The notes under the pieces are model-generated. The model was not told where the DNA came from. It searched no databases and worked only from the letters and a program-made list of their open reading frames with translations. Below, piece by piece: positions 9,152 through 17,490 of a stretch of DNA of 64,000 bases. Made by a program: the position numbers and the translations under genes. The stretch spans positions 1-64,000 of the forward strand of contig NZ_QGTL01000019.1 of the NCBI RefSeq assembly GCF_003182135.1, given 5' to 3'. Source of the DNA: Nocardia neocaledoniensis (GTDB taxonomy: Bacteria > Actinomycetota > Actinomycetes > Mycobacteriales > Mycobacteriaceae). Every line of letters starts with the position of its first letter. Within the stretch, counting starts at the first letter, position 1.

Positions 9152-10350
9152 CGCAGTGCGCTACCCGCCTGCCACTGATCCCACGGCACGCTCCAATCGC
9201 CGTTCTGCCACACCTCGAGCGGGGCCCCGCCGGTGTTGCGGATCTCCACCACGTCACCGGGTTGCGAGAACTCGTAGAACCAGCGGGCGTTCTCGCCGCT
9301 GAGGTTCAGGCAACCGTGCGAGACGTTGGTGTTGCCCTGCGCCCAGATCGTGTCGTCGAGCTGATGCAGGTAGATGCCGTCGGTGCTGATCCTGGTCGCC
9401 CAGCCGATGGTCTCCTTGTAGCCGAGGCGGGAGTTCACCGGCAGGCCGTAGGTGGAGGAGTCCATGATCACCGGGTTGGCCTTGTCCATCACCGTGTAGG
9501 TCCCCGGCTGGGTCCAGAAGGTGATCGTCTTGCCCGCGACCACCTCGCTGCCGCCCATGCCCATCGAGGTGGGCATGGTGCGGATCAGGGTGCCGTTCTC
9601 GAAAACCCGCACCTGCTTGTCGTTGTCGTCGACGATCGAGACGTGCGAGGGCCCGATCGTGAAGCTGGTCCTGGTGTCCTCCTGGCCGTACATGCCGCCG
9701 CCGAGGTCCTTGCCGTAGATGTCGGCGGCGAGGGTGACCTTGGTACCGGGCTGGTAGTAGTTCTCCGGGCGCCAGTGCGCGTTGCGGTCGTCGAGCCAGT
9801 ACCAGGAGCCGGTGACCGGGGGATCGGTGCCGACGGTCAGGTATTTCTCGGCCGTCGCGCGGTCGGGGACGTCCTCGTCGAAGTGCGCGACCACCACCGT
9901 CCCGACGCCGTAGCTGCCGTCGGGGGAGAGCGCGGCGCCGCCGGTGGTGCGGAAGTACACCTTCGTCTGGTTGTTCGGCGCGAGCGTCGAGAACGACGAG
10001 GTGATCGGCCCGACGGTGCCCGTGACGGTGAGTGCCTCGGCCCGCACCGTGTAGGTGCGGCCGTAGCCGAGGGGCTCGGTGGGTTTCCAGGCGCTCTGGT
10101 CGGGGGTGAAGACGCCCTCGACCGTGCCGCCCTGCTCGTTGGTCATGGTGACCGCGGTGAGCTTGCCGTCGCTGGTGGCGACCCGGACCGGCGCGAGCGG
10201 GTCGATCTCGGTCGCGCGGTCCGCGGGCTCGACCGAGATCACCGGGGCCGGCGGCGCAGAATCGGTGCCGGGATCGGTGGTCGAGCCGCTACAGGCGGCG
10301 AGGAACAGCGCGAGCCCGGCGGCGAGCCCGGCTCGCCAACGTCCCCTCAT
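9148..10350 (-). CDS. L,D-transpeptidase lipoprotein
   Basis: A 400-residue YkuD-type L,D-transpeptidase that forms 3-3 cross-links in peptidoglycan, the dominant type in mycobacteria. The N-terminus is a lipoprotein signal (GLALFLAAC, lipobox LAAC), so it is anchored outside the membrane. Two Ig-like domains are expected at about 40-250, then the catalytic domain with IYLHQLDD and the SHGCLNLS motif (H345, C347). It resembles the LdtMt2 class in length and architecture. The gene follows a YceI gene by 27 bases and overlaps the LCP gene, forming a likely three-gene unit. Confidence 0.93.
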   Translation of the reverse strand: MRGRWRAGLAAGLALFLAACSGSTTDPGTDSAPPAPVISVEPADRATEIDPLAPVRVATSDGKLTAVTMTNEQGGTVEGVFTPDQSAWKPTEPLGYGRTYTVRAEALTVTGTVGPITSSFSTLAPNNQTKVYFRTTGGAALSPDGSYGVGTVVVAHFDEDVPDRATAEKYLTVGTDPPVTGSWYWLDDRNAHWRPENYYQPGTKVTLAADIYGKDLGGGMYGQEDTRTSFTIGPSHVSIVDDNDKQVRVFENGTLIRTMPTSMGMGGSEVVAGKTITFWTQPGTYTVMDKANPVIMDSSTYGLPVNSRLGYKETIGWATRISTDGIYLHQLDDTIWAQGNTNVSHGCLNLSGENARWFYEFSQPGDVVEIRNTGGAPLEVWQNGDWSVPWDQWQAGSALR

Positions 10351-10377
10351 GCGCCCCTCCTGTGCACGGTGCCGTCC

Positions 10378-10923
10378 TCAGCCCTGCAAACCGACCTCGA
10401 CGTCGAGGGTCAAGGTGATCTTGTCGCCGATCACGGCGCCGCCATTGGCCATCGGCATCTCGGTGGTGATGCCGAAATCGCGGCGGTTGATCGTGGCCGT
10501 CGCGGTGTAGCCGGCGACCGGCGCGTCGGTCATGCCCGGTCCGGAACCGAGGAACTCGACCGCGAGGGTGACCGGGTGGGTGGTGCCGCGGATGGTGAAG
10601 TCACCGGTGACCTCGAACTCGCCGGCGATCGGCCGGAATCCGCGCGCGGCGAAGGTGGCGACCGGGTAGTTGCTCACGTCGAAGAAGTCGGCGGTGGCCA
10701 GGTGGCCGTCGCGCTGGGCGTTGTCGGTGGTCACCGAGTCGACCTTGATCTCCACGTCGGCGTCGGCGGTGCCGTCGGGGTGCACGACCAGTTGGCCGCT
10801 GAAGTCCTTGAACCGCCCGCGCACCTTGCTCACCATCAGGTGGCGCACGGCGAACTCGAGGGCGGAATGGGCGGGGTCGATGACCCATGTACCCGCGGAC
10901 AGTCCCTGGGTGGGTGCCGACAT
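10378..10923 (-). CDS. YceI family protein
   Basis: A 181-residue lipocalin-like YceI protein. Family members bind isoprenoid or polyprenyl-type lipids in a beta barrel. It shows WVIDPAHSALEFAVRHLMVSKVRGRF at the start (quoted in part by its key residues D16, H19, S20), the central FFDVSNYP and the closing strand DKITLTLDVEV. No signal peptide is seen, so it is probably cytoplasmic. It is the first gene of the apparent YceI, L,D-transpeptidase, LCP unit; a link with lipid-carried wall precursors is inference. A GGAGA ribosome site precedes the ATG. Confidence 0.88.
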   Translation of the reverse strand: MSAPTQGLSAGTWVIDPAHSALEFAVRHLMVSKVRGRFKDFSGQLVVHPDGTADADVEIKVDSVTTDNAQRDGHLATADFFDVSNYPVATFAARGFRPIAGEFEVTGDFTIRGTTHPVTLAVEFLGSGPGMTDAPVAGYTATATINRRDFGITTEMPMANGGAVIGDKITLTLDVEVGLQG

Positions 10924-11011
10924 GATCTCTCCTCACTGAGCGGACCGGCCACGAGGCCGACAACGGTGAAGCGATGACGGCACCCAGCCTAGCTCGGTGC
11001 GGACGCCCGAG

Positions 11012-11206
11012 TCAGTCCTCGCTGCTCGTGCGTTCGCCGAGGAAGCGCAGCAAAGCCGGATCGGCGGAGGTGAACCGGTCGACCTCTTGCCCGCCCGTGC
11101 ACTCGAACAGGCCGACGGTCACCGCGTCGGCGGTGCGGTGCAGCACGCGCCACAGGGCGCCGGAATCCTGCCAGCGCCGCAGGACCTCGATCGGATCGGT
11201 GTTCAC
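11012..11206 (-). CDS. conserved small hypothetical protein
   Basis: A 64-residue acidic protein (starts MNTDPIEVLRRWQDSGALWR) with an amphipathic helix followed by likely beta strands. I recognise no named family. Its GTG start overlaps the stop of the upstream MFS transporter gene by four bases (GTGA), which strongly suggests it is a real, translationally coupled gene. Its function is unknown; small proteins so placed may act with the transporter, but nothing in the sequence proves this. Confidence 0.65.
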   Translation of the reverse strand: MNTDPIEVLRRWQDSGALWRVLHRTADAVTVGLFECTGGQEVDRFTSADPALLRFLGERTSSED

Positions 11207-12417
11207 AACCGTTCACGGTAGTTCGCGGCGACCAGAGCCAGGCAGGCCGCGGCGATCAGCGCGGTGACCAGATACATGGCGGGGTAGCCGAAGCCGAGGC
11301 CACCGTGCAGCGCCGACAGGACGGCGGGCACGCCGAAGCCGAGGTAGCTCACCGAGTAGAACACCGCGTTGAGCCCCGCCAGATCGCCGGGCCCCGCGAT
11401 CCGCTCGATCTGCTGCAGGCCTGCGACCAGGCCGATGCCGTAGCCGCTGCCGAGGACCACGGCCGCCAGCAGGGTCACCCAGACGCTCAGGGTGGCCGCC
11501 GTCCACGCGGCGAGCACCATGCCGAGGGTGAGCAGCCCCAGCGCGATCACGCCCGCGCGGGCGGTGCCGGGCCGGTCGATCCGCCGCGCCACCGACTGGA
11601 TGAGGAATCCGCAGCCCAGCGCCACCATGGTGACCAGGGCCGAGAAGGCGATCGGGGCCTGCTGTACGCGCGGCAGCATGAGCGTCGGCAGCACGGCGTA
11701 GGCGGTGGCGTTGGCGGTGAACAGCCACAGCGCGATCGGTACGGCGACGCGCAGGAACCGGCGGTGCCCGGCCGCGAGGATCTTCAGATCGTCACGGAAC
11801 CGGCCCGGATCCGGCTGGCGCGTCACCGTCTCGGGGACGCGGCGCAACCCGACGGCGGCGGCCAGGCACAGCGCGACGTTCACCAGGTAGGCCGTCGAAT
11901 TCGGCAGCGGTCCCCACTGGGCGAGGAGCCCGGCCACCCCGGCGCCGAGCGCGAAGCCCGCGGTCAGGCTCATCGCCGAGCGGCGCGCCCCGGAGCCGGC
12001 CGCCGACGCCTGGGACAGTTCCTTGACCCAGCTGCCGCCGACCGCCATCGCCAGGCCGAGCGCGACACCGCAGAGCATGCGCCCGGCCGCCAGCATCGGC
12101 ACCGAGGCCGCGCCGACCGCCAGCAGCAGCGAGCCGGCCGCCGCGATGAGCGGGGCGGGCAGCATCAGCGGACGACGACCCCATCGATCCGAGAGCGGAC
12201 CGCCGATCAGGAGTGCGGGCACGATGCCGAGGACGTAGTAGAACAGCAGCAGATCGACCGCGGTGAGCGGCAGCCCGTTGCCCTTGTACATGACCAGCAG
12301 CGGCGTGAACTCGTTACCGCCCCACGCGATCGCCACGATCGCCGCCGCGACGGCGCGCCACGCTCTGGTCGTCGTTTCCGGGACAGCGCTGAGCCGCTCG
12401 CTGGTGAGAATCGCCAT
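11203..12417 (-). CDS. MFS transporter
   Basis: A 404-residue integral membrane protein with about 12 hydrophobic segments. The MFS loop motif GGPLSDRWGRRPLM follows the second helix and a second half begins near residue 205 after a basic loop. The substrate cannot be told from sequence; the length and layout fit drug or metabolite efflux. The ATG at 12417 is chosen over 12444 because an AAAGG site lies upstream and the shorter form begins cleanly before the first helix. A small gene is coupled to its 3' end. Confidence 0.85.
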   Translation of the reverse strand: MAILTSERLSAVPETTTRAWRAVAAAIVAIAWGGNEFTPLLVMYKGNGLPLTAVDLLLFYYVLGIVPALLIGGPLSDRWGRRPLMLPAPLIAAAGSLLLAVGAASVPMLAAGRMLCGVALGLAMAVGGSWVKELSQASAAGSGARRSAMSLTAGFALGAGVAGLLAQWGPLPNSTAYLVNVALCLAAAVGLRRVPETVTRQPDPGRFRDDLKILAAGHRRFLRVAVPIALWLFTANATAYAVLPTLMLPRVQQAPIAFSALVTMVALGCGFLIQSVARRIDRPGTARAGVIALGLLTLGMVLAAWTAATLSVWVTLLAAVVLGSGYGIGLVAGLQQIERIAGPGDLAGLNAVFYSVSYLGFGVPAVLSALHGGLGFGYPAMYLVTALIAAACLALVAANYRERL

Positions 12418-12521
12418 CACAGGCCCTTTCCGTCTCGCGCGCACCGGGGCACGCGCGGAGGGCGAGTGGTGGCAACCGGTCTCATTTTAGGCGCGCCCCC
12501 GCGCTGTACTACCGTCGGCCT

Positions 12522-13364
12522 GTGCGTGAGCTGCGGGTGGGATGTGCGATGTGGACGCATCCGGAATGGCAGCAACGGCTTCCGCCGCCGGGGGAGCGGC
12601 TGCGCGCCTACGCGGGCCACTGCGGCGCGGTCGAGGGAAACACCACCTTCTACGCCACGCCGTCACCGGAGACCGTTGCCTCGTGGGCGCGGCAGACCGA
12701 CCCGGATTTCCGGTTCGTGCTCAAACCGCCGAGGGCGGTCACCCACGAGCGCAGACTCGTCGACGCGCGAGCCGACCTGTGGACGTTCCTCGACGTGATG
12801 GCGCCGCTCGGCCCGCGCGTGCACGCACTGTGGGTCCAGCTGCCCGCCTCCTTCGGCCCGACCGACCTCGGCGCGCTGGCCCGCTTCCAGCGCGAGCTGC
12901 CCGCCGGGCTGCGCTGCGCGGTGGAGGTGCGGCACCCGGCCTTCTTCACCGATGAGCGCGCGGCCGTGCAGCTGGAACGGGTGCTCGGCCGGATCGGCGC
13001 GGAATGGGTGCCCTTCGACACGACCGTGCTGTTCGACGGTCCTCCCGGTGACCCGTCGGAGCACGAGGCCCGCGCCAAGAAGCCGCGGGTGCCGCGGCGG
13101 CTGCGGGCGCTGACCGAGTACCCGATCGTGTGCTACCACGGCCGCGCCGATGTCGACCGCACGGTCGCGGGGTGGCGACCGTGGGTCGAGACGGTCGCGG
13201 AGTGGCTGCGCGAGGGGCGCTCGCCGACGGTGTTCGTGCACACCCCCGACAACGCCGCCGCCCGCGGGCTGGCGCGCCGCTTCCACGACGCCGTGGCCGA
13301 GGTCGTCCCCGGCCTGCCCGCCCAGCCGACACCGGAGCCGACCGAGCCGATGACCCTGTTCTGA
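12522..13364 (+). CDS. DUF72 family protein
   Basis: A 280-residue TIM-barrel-like DUF72 protein of unknown biochemical function. It has the family opening RVGCAMWTHPEW, the VEGNTTFYATPS segment, FVLKPPRAVTHERRL, WVQLPASFGP, VEVRHPAFF and a late YHGRAD motif. It is cytoplasmic and is 105 bases from the divergent MFS gene. The GTG start is followed immediately by the first strand, typical of the family. No regulation is visible. Confidence 0.85.
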   Translation: MRELRVGCAMWTHPEWQQRLPPPGERLRAYAGHCGAVEGNTTFYATPSPETVASWARQTDPDFRFVLKPPRAVTHERRLVDARADLWTFLDVMAPLGPRVHALWVQLPASFGPTDLGALARFQRELPAGLRCAVEVRHPAFFTDERAAVQLERVLGRIGAEWVPFDTTVLFDGPPGDPSEHEARAKKPRVPRRLRALTEYPIVCYHGRADVDRTVAGWRPWVETVAEWLREGRSPTVFVHTPDNAAARGLARRFHDAVAEVVPGLPAQPTPEPTEPMTLF

Positions 13365-13448
13365 ATTCCGCGCGTGGTTGTCGGACCCTCGTGGCATGCT
13401 GTGCGCCAGCACTGGGGAGTGCGTGGGCGGACTCGAAGGGGACGAGTG

Positions 13449-13952
13449 ATGTCTACGGATCGGCTGTCATTGATGCACGCGCCGCAGTGCGAGCCGGGGT
13501 ACGGAGCTGAGAACGTGACGGGTTCAGCTGTGCGGCAACATGTTCCGAGTGGGTCCCGGCGGCGGACGCCGAGCGGCAGTGGGCTGCGCAGGGCGGTGCG
13601 CGCTGCCTGCGCAGGCGGGGCCGAGGTGGTCGAGTCCGACGCGCAGCGGTTCGCCGAGCAGTCGGTGCGTCTGCTGCTCGAGGTCGTCGACCGGCGCAGG
13701 CAGGTCGACCAGTTGCGTGCGATCACCGAGCCGCGGGTGCTGGAATCGGTGCGCACCATGCTCGTTCAGGATCTCGCGCCGGGCCGAGGGCTCGGGACAG
13801 CAACGGTCAAGCACGTGCGGCTCAGCGCGGGCGAGGCCGCGGGGGCCGAGCTGTTCGCGTCGTACCAGCGCGGGGCGCGCACGTTCGCGCTGGCCGGGCG
13901 CATCGAATCCGCCAGGGAGCGTTGGCGACTGGTCGCGCTGCGGATGTATTGA
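13449..13952 (+). CDS. Rv3235-like (DUF6459-type) Ala/Arg-rich protein
   Basis: A 167-residue basic, Ala/Arg-rich protein. The second half has the compact pattern I associate with mycobacterial Rv3235-like proteins: a helix SVRLLLEVVDRRRQVDQLR, then an Ala/Gly stretch, then paired strands ending in RWRLVALRMY. In mycobacteria such genes lie near secA1; here the neighbour is different. The ATG at 13449 has GGGGA just upstream. Function is unknown, and the family assignment is by recall of pattern only. Confidence 0.6.
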   Translation: MSTDRLSLMHAPQCEPGYGAENVTGSAVRQHVPSGSRRRTPSGSGLRRAVRAACAGGAEVVESDAQRFAEQSVRLLLEVVDRRRQVDQLRAITEPRVLESVRTMLVQDLAPGRGLGTATVKHVRLSAGEAAGAELFASYQRGARTFALAGRIESARERWRLVALRMY

Positions 13953-13955
13953 CCC

Positions 13956-15329
13956 TCAGTGCGCGGGGGTGACGCCGGAGAAGTCGTGGGCGGCTCGATG
14001 ATTGCGGTCTGCCAGGGTGCCGAGGGCGTGATCGGGTTGCAGACCGAAGTACTGCCCGCGGGTGCGGTCGGTCCAGGCCAGTGCCGCAGCGGCGGCGATG
14101 CGGTGGAAATGCACGGTGTAGCCGCGCTCATAGATCCGCAGCAGCGCGTAGCCGCCGGGGTACTCCTTCACGGCGGCTACCTCGAGGAACTCCACCCGCC
14201 CGGAATCGGGGCGGCTCATCCGGTTTCGATGGGTGTGCCCGGCCTGATGCAGGAACACACCGGGACTGGTCCGGTAGCAGGATCGCAACGCCTGCGCGCT
14301 CTCCCTGTCGAGCACGAACCCGGGCCCGCCCGGATTGCTCAGTGCCGCATAGCGGGTCGCCGGGTGATGGCCGAAGATCAGCGTCGGCTGGTCCGGCGCC
14401 GCGGCCAGCAGTTCGCGCAGCCGGGTGAGCTGCGCGGCCGAGATCGTGCCGCCCGCACCGCGGCCCCGCGTGGTGTCGAGACCGATCAGCCTGAGGCCGC
14501 CGAGTTCGTGGCAGACGAGGCGCTGGTGGGCATGGAAAGCCCAGCCCCAGTGGTCCTTCCGGCCGCGCGCGACATCGTGATTGCCACGGCAGGCCAGGTA
14601 GTCGCGGCCGTGCGTGCCCCAGCCGTCGAGGCGCGCGCGGATGCCGGCGACCTGGTCGGCGGAGCCGCGGTCGGTGAGATCGCCCGTGACGACGAGATGG
14701 TCGGCCGCGCGGGCCGGCCGCCGGATGTCGTGCAGCAGGGCGTCGGTCATCACCTGCGGGTAGTGACCGTCGTCGTGGCGCAGGCCGGGCGGCAGGCCGG
14801 CGACGATCAGCCCGCTGCGCTCCTCGCCCCAGTGCAGGTCGTTGGCGAGCGCGATCGTCCGCAACAACCGCCCGGGCGGCGGTGGGGCGGTACGGAACAC
14901 GCCGGTGAGCTCCGGGGTGCCCGGACGACGGGTGACCCAGGTGCGGCCCGGCACCGCGCGCACACCGTCCGAGCGGGCGGTGAAACGGTACCGGCGGCCG
15001 GGTTCCAGGCCACTGAGCTCGGCGTAGTGGTGCGCGGTGCGCCGCGCGTCGAAATAGCGGGTCGTCGCCGCGGCGCGCCCGTCGGCGGGGGCGAGCAGCA
15101 CCTCGGTGTCGGCGGCGGCGGGGCGAAGGGCGCCGGAGCGGTCACGCTCCCGGGTGGTCCAGGTGAGGATCGCCGTGTCGTGGGTGACCGTCACGACCTC
15201 CAGGTCGGTGACGACCAGCCGGGTGACCACGGCGGCGCGCGGGCGGGCCATCGGCGCGCGCACGGTGGCCGCCGCCGCGCCGGCGGCCGCGTTCACCAGC
15301 CACGCGGTGTGCAGTCGAGGATCGAGCAT
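13956..15329 (-). CDS. metallophosphoesterase with N-terminal FN3-like domain
   Basis: A 457-residue calcineurin-like phosphoesterase. Residues about 35-150 form a fibronectin-III-like domain; the metal-binding motifs follow in the usual order: NDLHWG, GDLTDRG near 218, GNHD near 250, GHHP near 320 and GHTH near 372. These supply the ligands for two metal ions, so the enzyme should be active on a phosphoester or nucleotide. No convincing signal peptide is seen. Its stop lies 3 bases beyond that of the convergent Rv3235-like gene. Confidence 0.88.
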   Translation of the reverse strand: MLDPRLHTAWLVNAAAGAAAATVRAPMARPRAAVVTRLVVTDLEVVTVTHDTAILTWTTRERDRSGALRPAAADTEVLLAPADGRAAATTRYFDARRTAHHYAELSGLEPGRRYRFTARSDGVRAVPGRTWVTRRPGTPELTGVFRTAPPPPGRLLRTIALANDLHWGEERSGLIVAGLPPGLRHDDGHYPQVMTDALLHDIRRPARAADHLVVTGDLTDRGSADQVAGIRARLDGWGTHGRDYLACRGNHDVARGRKDHWGWAFHAHQRLVCHELGGLRLIGLDTTRGRGAGGTISAAQLTRLRELLAAAPDQPTLIFGHHPATRYAALSNPGGPGFVLDRESAQALRSCYRTSPGVFLHQAGHTHRNRMSRPDSGRVEFLEVAAVKEYPGGYALLRIYERGYTVHFHRIAAAAALAWTDRTRGQYFGLQPDHALGTLADRNHRAAHDFSGVTPAH

Positions 15330-15439
15330 CGCCGAGCTCCGTTCGCCGTCACCGAGGACGGTATCGACGCTGGTTGAACGGGCGTGGACGGCGATGTGGC
15401 CGTCAGCCGCCGACGGCGTGGCTGGTCGGGTGGCTTCCG

Positions 15440-15961
15440 CTACTCGGTGCGCGGGCGGTTGCGGCTGGGCTGGGCGCCACCGCTTTCCGGCGAGTCTTCC
15501 TCGGGGCCGTCAGGCAGCCTGCGCGCGCCGTTGGCCACCTCGACGACGAGATCGTCGTAGCCGCAGGCGAGTTCGTGCAGCCGGGTCTGCGCGGCGCGCA
15601 GTTCGGCCTCGGCGCCGCAGGCCAGCGCCCGATAGGTGATCGCGGCGAAATGGGCCATCCGGTCGACGACGGCGCCGATGCTCTCGGTGTGCATGGGCGC
15701 GGTGGTGGCGGGCCGGGGTGAGCGCATCACCACCCAGCGATCGATCTCGCATACCAGATGCGCCCGCTGCCAATCGATCTCGCTGGTGTCGCCGTGGACC
15801 AGCTGCTCGCGTCGTTCGTGCAGGGCGGCCAGTTCGTGCGCGGCGCGCAGGACCGGGTCGCCCGTGCCCGCGAATCCGCACACCGCCCGCATCATCTTGG
15901 CACGGTCCGGCAGTACCGGTTCCTGTCCGGGCTCACCCGATGAACCGCCGTCCGTGTCCAC
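15440..15961 (-). CDS. DUF4254 family protein
   Basis: A 173-residue helical protein matching the DUF4254 pattern known from Nocardia and related genera: AHELAALHERREQLV, then CEIDRWV, and a conserved TESIGAVVDRMAHFAAITYRAL-like helix (key residues E93, D99, H103). Its function is unknown. A GTG start is used; the C-terminal 25 residues are Pro/Ser/Glu rich and probably disordered. It stands alone on the minus strand. Confidence 0.7.
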   Translation of the reverse strand: MDTDGGSSGEPGQEPVLPDRAKMMRAVCGFAGTGDPVLRAAHELAALHERREQLVHGDTSEIDWQRAHLVCEIDRWVVMRSPRPATTAPMHTESIGAVVDRMAHFAAITYRALACGAEAELRAAQTRLHELACGYDDLVVEVANGARRLPDGPEEDSPESGGAQPSRNRPRTE

Positions 15962-16045
15962 TGTCGCCGCACCATCCCTGTCGTCTGGTTCGCACCGCTT
16001 CCGATGGACATTCGTCTCGGCGGGGAGATCGGATAGGTTGAACAG

Positions 16046-16083
16046 AAAACCGGCCGCGAACAGCGATGCTGCTCACGGCCGGT
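16046..16083 (-). terminator. terminator of the acyl-CoA dehydrogenase gene
   Basis: Downstream of the minus-strand dehydrogenase gene, arms 16076-16083 and 16049-16056 pair as an 8-bp GC stem with extra pairing inside, followed on the minus strand by a run of four T. Confidence 0.7.
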
Positions 16084-16105
16084 CGAAATCCTCAGCGCGG
16101 GACCG

Positions 16106-17251
16106 TCACAGGCTGCGCGCGATGATCTCCTTCATGATCTCGTTGGTGCCCGCGTAGATCAGCTGCACGCGGTTGTCGACCCACATGCGCGCGATCGGGT
16201 ACTCGTTCATGTAGCCGTAGCCGCCGAACAGCTGCAGACAGGTGTCGGCGATCTGCATCGCCTTGTCGGTGCACCACCACTTGGCCATCGCGACGGTGGG
16301 GATGTCGAGCTCGCCGCGCAGGTGCTTCTCGATGCAGTCGTCGATGAACACGCGCGCGATGCGGGCCTCGGTGGCCACCTCGGCCAGCTTGAACTTGGTG
16401 TTCTGGAAACCGAACACCGGACGGCCGAACGCCTCGCGCTCCTTGGTGTAGCGCAGCGTGTGCTCGAGCGCGACCTCCATGCCCGCGACCGCGCCGTGGG
16501 CCACGATCAGGCGCTCCTGGGGCAGCTGCTGCATCAGCTGGACGAAGCCCTGGCCCTCCTGCGTGCCGAGCAGGTTGGCCACCGGGACGCGCACGTCCTC
16601 GAAGAACAGCTCGGAGGTGTCCTGGCCCTTCTGGCCGATCTTGTCGAGCACGCGGCCGCGGCGGAAACCGGGGCGATCGGCCTCGACCAGCACCAGCGAG
16701 ACACCGGAGGCGCCCTGGGTGGGGTCGGTCTTGGCGACCAGGATGATCAGGTCGGCCTGCGCGCCGTTGGTGATGAAGGTCTTGGAGCCGTTGATGACGT
16801 ACTCGTCGCCGTCGCGGATGGCCTTGGCCTTGACCGCCTGCAGGTCGGAGCCGGTGCCCGGCTCGGTCATCGCGATGGCGCCGACGACCTCACCGCTGGC
16901 CATCTTGGGCAGCCACTGCTTCTTCTGCTCCTCGGTGCCGTAGGCGAGCAGGTAGTGGGCCACGATGCCGTTGTGCAGGCTCACGCCCCAGGAGGTGTCG
17001 ACCGCGCGGGCCTGCTCCTCCATGAGGACGGCCTCGTGGGCGAAGGTGCCGCCACCGCCGCCGTACTCCTCCGGGATCGACAAGCACAGCAGGCCGACCT
17101 CGCCCGCCTTGTTCCACAGGTCACGGTCCACGTGGTGCTGCTCGCGGTACTTGTCGATATTCGGCACGAGTTCTTTGGCCATGAACGCGCGGGCGAGGTC
17201 GCGCAGGGCGTCCAGGTCCTCGTTCATCCAGCTCGACCGATTCGCGGCCAT
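16106..17251 (-). CDS. acyl-CoA dehydrogenase, long-chain type
   Basis: A 381-residue FAD enzyme that oxidises acyl-CoA to enoyl-CoA. Signatures are CLSIPEEYGG, AMTEPGTGSDL, the substrate loop, and LQLFGGYGYMNEYP. The C-terminal motif reads YAGTNEIMKEI, so the catalytic Glu found there in medium-chain enzymes is replaced by Ala. The base is instead predicted in LPQERL on helix G, as in long-chain and isovaleryl-CoA dehydrogenases. AAGGAG precedes the ATG. An 11-bp inverted repeat lies 66-96 bases upstream, so the gene is probably under repressor control. Confidence 0.92.
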   Translation of the reverse strand: MAANRSSWMNEDLDALRDLARAFMAKELVPNIDKYREQHHVDRDLWNKAGEVGLLCLSIPEEYGGGGGTFAHEAVLMEEQARAVDTSWGVSLHNGIVAHYLLAYGTEEQKKQWLPKMASGEVVGAIAMTEPGTGSDLQAVKAKAIRDGDEYVINGSKTFITNGAQADLIILVAKTDPTQGASGVSLVLVEADRPGFRRGRVLDKIGQKGQDTSELFFEDVRVPVANLLGTQEGQGFVQLMQQLPQERLIVAHGAVAGMEVALEHTLRYTKEREAFGRPVFGFQNTKFKLAEVATEARIARVFIDDCIEKHLRGELDIPTVAMAKWWCTDKAMQIADTCLQLFGGYGYMNEYPIARMWVDNRVQLIYAGTNEIMKEIIARSL

Positions 17252-17316
17252 CGAGTCTCCTTACGGCTCGGCACAGCACTGGCTCAGGGGTGACCAGTGG
17301 TTACAGGTACAGTGTG

Positions 17317-17347
17317 ACCCACTATTGGCGACGTGGCAATAGTGGGT
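17317..17347. promoter_or_regulatory. perfect inverted repeat, candidate operator
   Basis: ACCCACTATTG and CAATAGTGGGT are perfect 11-bp complementary arms separated by 9 bases. The repeat lies in the divergent gap between the acyl-CoA dehydrogenase and the DUF2637 gene. The size suggests a dimeric repressor site (TetR, GntR or FadR-like); no regulator gene is adjacent. Confidence 0.7.
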
Positions 17348-17490
17348 GTGTCGCTCGCGGCACGCCGGTTTCGGGCAGCGGTGTGGCACCATCGGTTTCG
17401 CACGAGCGGGTGTATGGACTATTAATGGCGTGTGCCGTTCACACGTGTGGTCACCCGTCTGCCGTCGCGATGCCGGGTCGGTGGTCGGTC

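Noticed and set aside
17290..17490. N-terminal extension of the DUF2637 protein
   Set aside because: It would run through the inverted-repeat operator, and its Cys/Arg-rich wording does not look coding.
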